Origin: Saccopteryx bilineata
Taxonomy: Eukaryota; Chordata; Mammalia; Chiroptera; Emballonuridae
Assembly: GCF_036850765.1 (NCBI RefSeq)
Contig: NC_089496.1
Span: forward strand, 102,448,267 to 102,512,266
Direction: 5' to 3'
Length of the DNA stretch: 64,000 nucleotides
Every line of letters starts with the position of its first letter. Positions within the stretch are counted from its first letter, which is position 1. The notes under the pieces are model-generated. The model was not told where the DNA came from. It made no database searches and was given only the letters and a program-made list of their open reading frames with translations. The translations under genes and the position numbers were made by a program. Below, piece by piece: positions 62,300 through 64,000 of the stretch.

Positions 62300-62937
62300 T
62301 TAGTAATTTAAGAAGTCGATCCCAACCTTGACGCTCTTCGCGGTGGCGACATCGATGGCTGTGGCCTTGATCTCAGTGTCCCCGAACTGCATGAGGGTCT
62401 GGATCTCCCTCCGGGCGGGCACGGTGGTGCCGCTGGTCCCCGTGAGGTCCAGGCGGAGCGTGCCACACTTCTTCACCCCGGGGTCGGTGATGAAGCTCAC
62501 GCTGTCGCACTCGGAGCTGTAGATGTTGATGACGATGACGAGCTGGGAGGGCTTGGCGGGGGTGTAGCTGCGCTTGACCAGCTCGCCCAGGGCCACGGAC
62601 TGCTCGGCGGAGATGAACTTGTCAAAGACGTCGGTGCACCAGCGGGTGCCGTCCTTGACCAGCAGCTTCTCGGGCGGGTGCTTGCCCTCCACGTAGCGGT
62701 TCAGCACGCCCACCCCGTAGGTGAGCGGGGACCGGCGCACCTTGATGACGGCGGGGTCCAGGCCGAAGAGGACGGCGCCCTTGAGGATGGTGAGGCCCAC
62801 GTCCTGGGGGATGATGACGCGGCACTTGTCCCCGAAGGCGGCCTGCACTGCCTGCTGTAGAAGGGGGGCCTCCGCAAAGCCGCCCACCAGGAAGAGGAAC
62901 TTGACAGTGGACACCTCGGGCTTCTGAAACAGGTCCC
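62300..62937 (-). CDS. HSPA12A: HSPA12A last coding exon
   Basis: The exon follows ctttcag and runs in frame for 211 residues to TAA (62302-62300). Protein motifs: [20 protein letters not shown] (the HSP70-type phosphate/adenosine loop LVGGFA), [60 protein letters not shown] and the C-terminus [13 protein letters not shown]12A is an atypical HSP70-family ATPase-fold protein, mostly cytosolic, with a shortened substrate-binding part. The exon is strongly GC- and CpG-rich, so other frames are also open. The rest of the gene lies beyond the window's right edge. Confidence 0.95.
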
Positions 62938-64000
62938 CTGAAAGGCAAGAGGGAGGGACAATGTCCTGTCACCAAAGCCAGCAGCCAGGGGGGACGGGGT
63001 GGCCTGAGAATGTGGGGCAAGGACACAGCCACGTGGGTCAGCTGGAGGACAGGCTTAGTCTGAGCTGCCTGAACAGGACTTTTGTAGATCTACTCTTCTA
63101 AAGAAAGAGGGTTTGCTCAGTAGAAACCCATTTTAACAGGTAAGTGGTGATCATGTTAAAACAGTAATTTGTTGGAGATGAAGGAGTGCTCTTAACACTT
63201 GCAAACCCGTGATTCTGTTAAGTCAGGGGTCGGGAACCTTTTTGGCTGAGAGAGCCATGAACACCACATATTATAAAATGTAATTCTGTGAGAGCCATAC
63301 AATGACCCGAGTACATTACGCATTATCCAATAAAAATTTGGTGTTGTCCCAGAGGACAGCTGTGATTGGCTCCAGCCACCCACAACCATGAACAAGAGCG
63401 GTAGGAAATGGATTGTAATACATGAGAATGCTTTATATTTTTAACATTATTTTTTTTAATTAAAGATTTGTCTGCAAGCCAGATGCAGCCATCAAAAGAG
63501 CCACATCTGGCTCGCGAGCCATAGGTTCCCGACCCCTGTGTTAAGTCAAGACAGGCTGTTATAAATACTGTTCTTTGGTTTTCATAAAAATCCCATCCCA
63601 TCCCCAAGGGTTGGAATTTGGTAGGTAGGGTGGGGTGGGTAGGAGGTGGATGGGGGACCTGGATACTCAAAAAGGTCCCTGGTGTCTACTGTCTGTCGCC
63701 GGGTGAGGCCAGCAGGCAGCAGATAGCATCACAGGCAGCCTCTGTGTCCCACCCTGTGGGGACCTTTCTTTGGTTCATGCCACAGTTCCTTCTCCTCAGC
63801 AAGGGTTCTGGTTCCTAATTCCTCCACATCCAGCAAAGGCTGCACAGTCCGTAGGGCCTGTTGCTAGCGGATAATACTGCAATAGAGCTCCCAGCTTTCT
63901 GGCTTGTGAAGCCAAAGGGAAAGCCCAGGCGAGGACAGGCTCTCGGCCCCTTTAGGACCTAAGGGTTGGTGTCTGGAGCCTGTGCCCAGCAATGGCTCAT
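62938..64000 (-). other. HSPA12A: HSPA12A intron (partial)
   Basis: Contains the hAT MITE; nothing else recognised to the window end. Confidence 0.7.
63224..63538. mobile_element. hAT-type MITE with perfect 8-bp TSD
   Basis: Left end caggggtcgggaaccttttt, right end ataggttcccgacccctg; the inner aaagagccacatctggctcg and ttggctgagagagccatgaa are also complementary. The octamer tgttaagt is identical at 63216-63223 and 63539-63546. It lies in the last HSPA12A intron. Confidence 0.92.

Noticed and set aside
62622..63032. 136-codon minus-strand ORF and plus-strand ORFs over the HSPA12A exon
   Set aside because: Out-of-frame and antisense shadows of the GC-rich HSPA12A coding exon.

Overview
This window is vertebrate nuclear DNA, almost certainly from a placental mammal: split genes with GT..AG introns, AATAAA signals, L1, MIR, MER5-type and MaLR-type repeats. 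Several tRNA-derived SINEs with clear target-site duplications, three different hAT-type MITE families and a mariner deletion derivative with near-identical terminal repeats point to a bat (Chiroptera), because recent DNA-transposon activity is unusual in other mammals. The family cannot be fixed from sequence reading alone.

Gene order is PNLIPRP1 (+, 3' two thirds) - PNLIPRP2 (+, complete) - SPMIP5/C10orf82 (-, complete) - HSPA12A (-, last coding exon and 3' UTR). This matches the order known for human chromosome 10q25-q26. Positions 170-9392 hold eight terminal exons of PNLIPRP1. Positions 9435-18760 are intergenic (89-bp minisatellite, MaLR-like LTR, mariner MITE). Positions 18868-40108 hold PNLIPRP2: a TATA promoter, a short untranslated exon, a 46-bp minisatellite in the first intron and 12 coding exons giving 469 residues. 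Positions 40109-49140 are intergenic and repeat-rich. Positions 49160-54959 hold SPMIP5, with a possible upstream exon near 57960. Positions about 58250-62937 hold the 3' end of HSPA12A.

The two lipase genes are tandem paralogs with matching exon phases. Both keep the Ser-Asp-His triad and the cysteine-bounded lid. They differ at the two positions known to control activity: the PNLIPRP1 copy has Met and Ala after the catalytic Asp (inactive-type), and PNLIPRP2 has Ala and Pro (active-type). SPMIP5 is a predicted sperm-axoneme microtubule inner protein and carries an in-frame tandem duplication in its last exon. HSPA12A is an atypical HSP70-family protein.

I found no novel multi-gene system, CRISPR array, rRNA or genuine tRNA gene. 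The most interesting items are small: the SPMIP5 repeat and a possible N-terminal extension, the PNLIPRP1 residue change, the minisatellite next to the PNLIPRP2 start codon, an internally deleted L1 with plausible target-site duplications, and the mariner and hAT elements.
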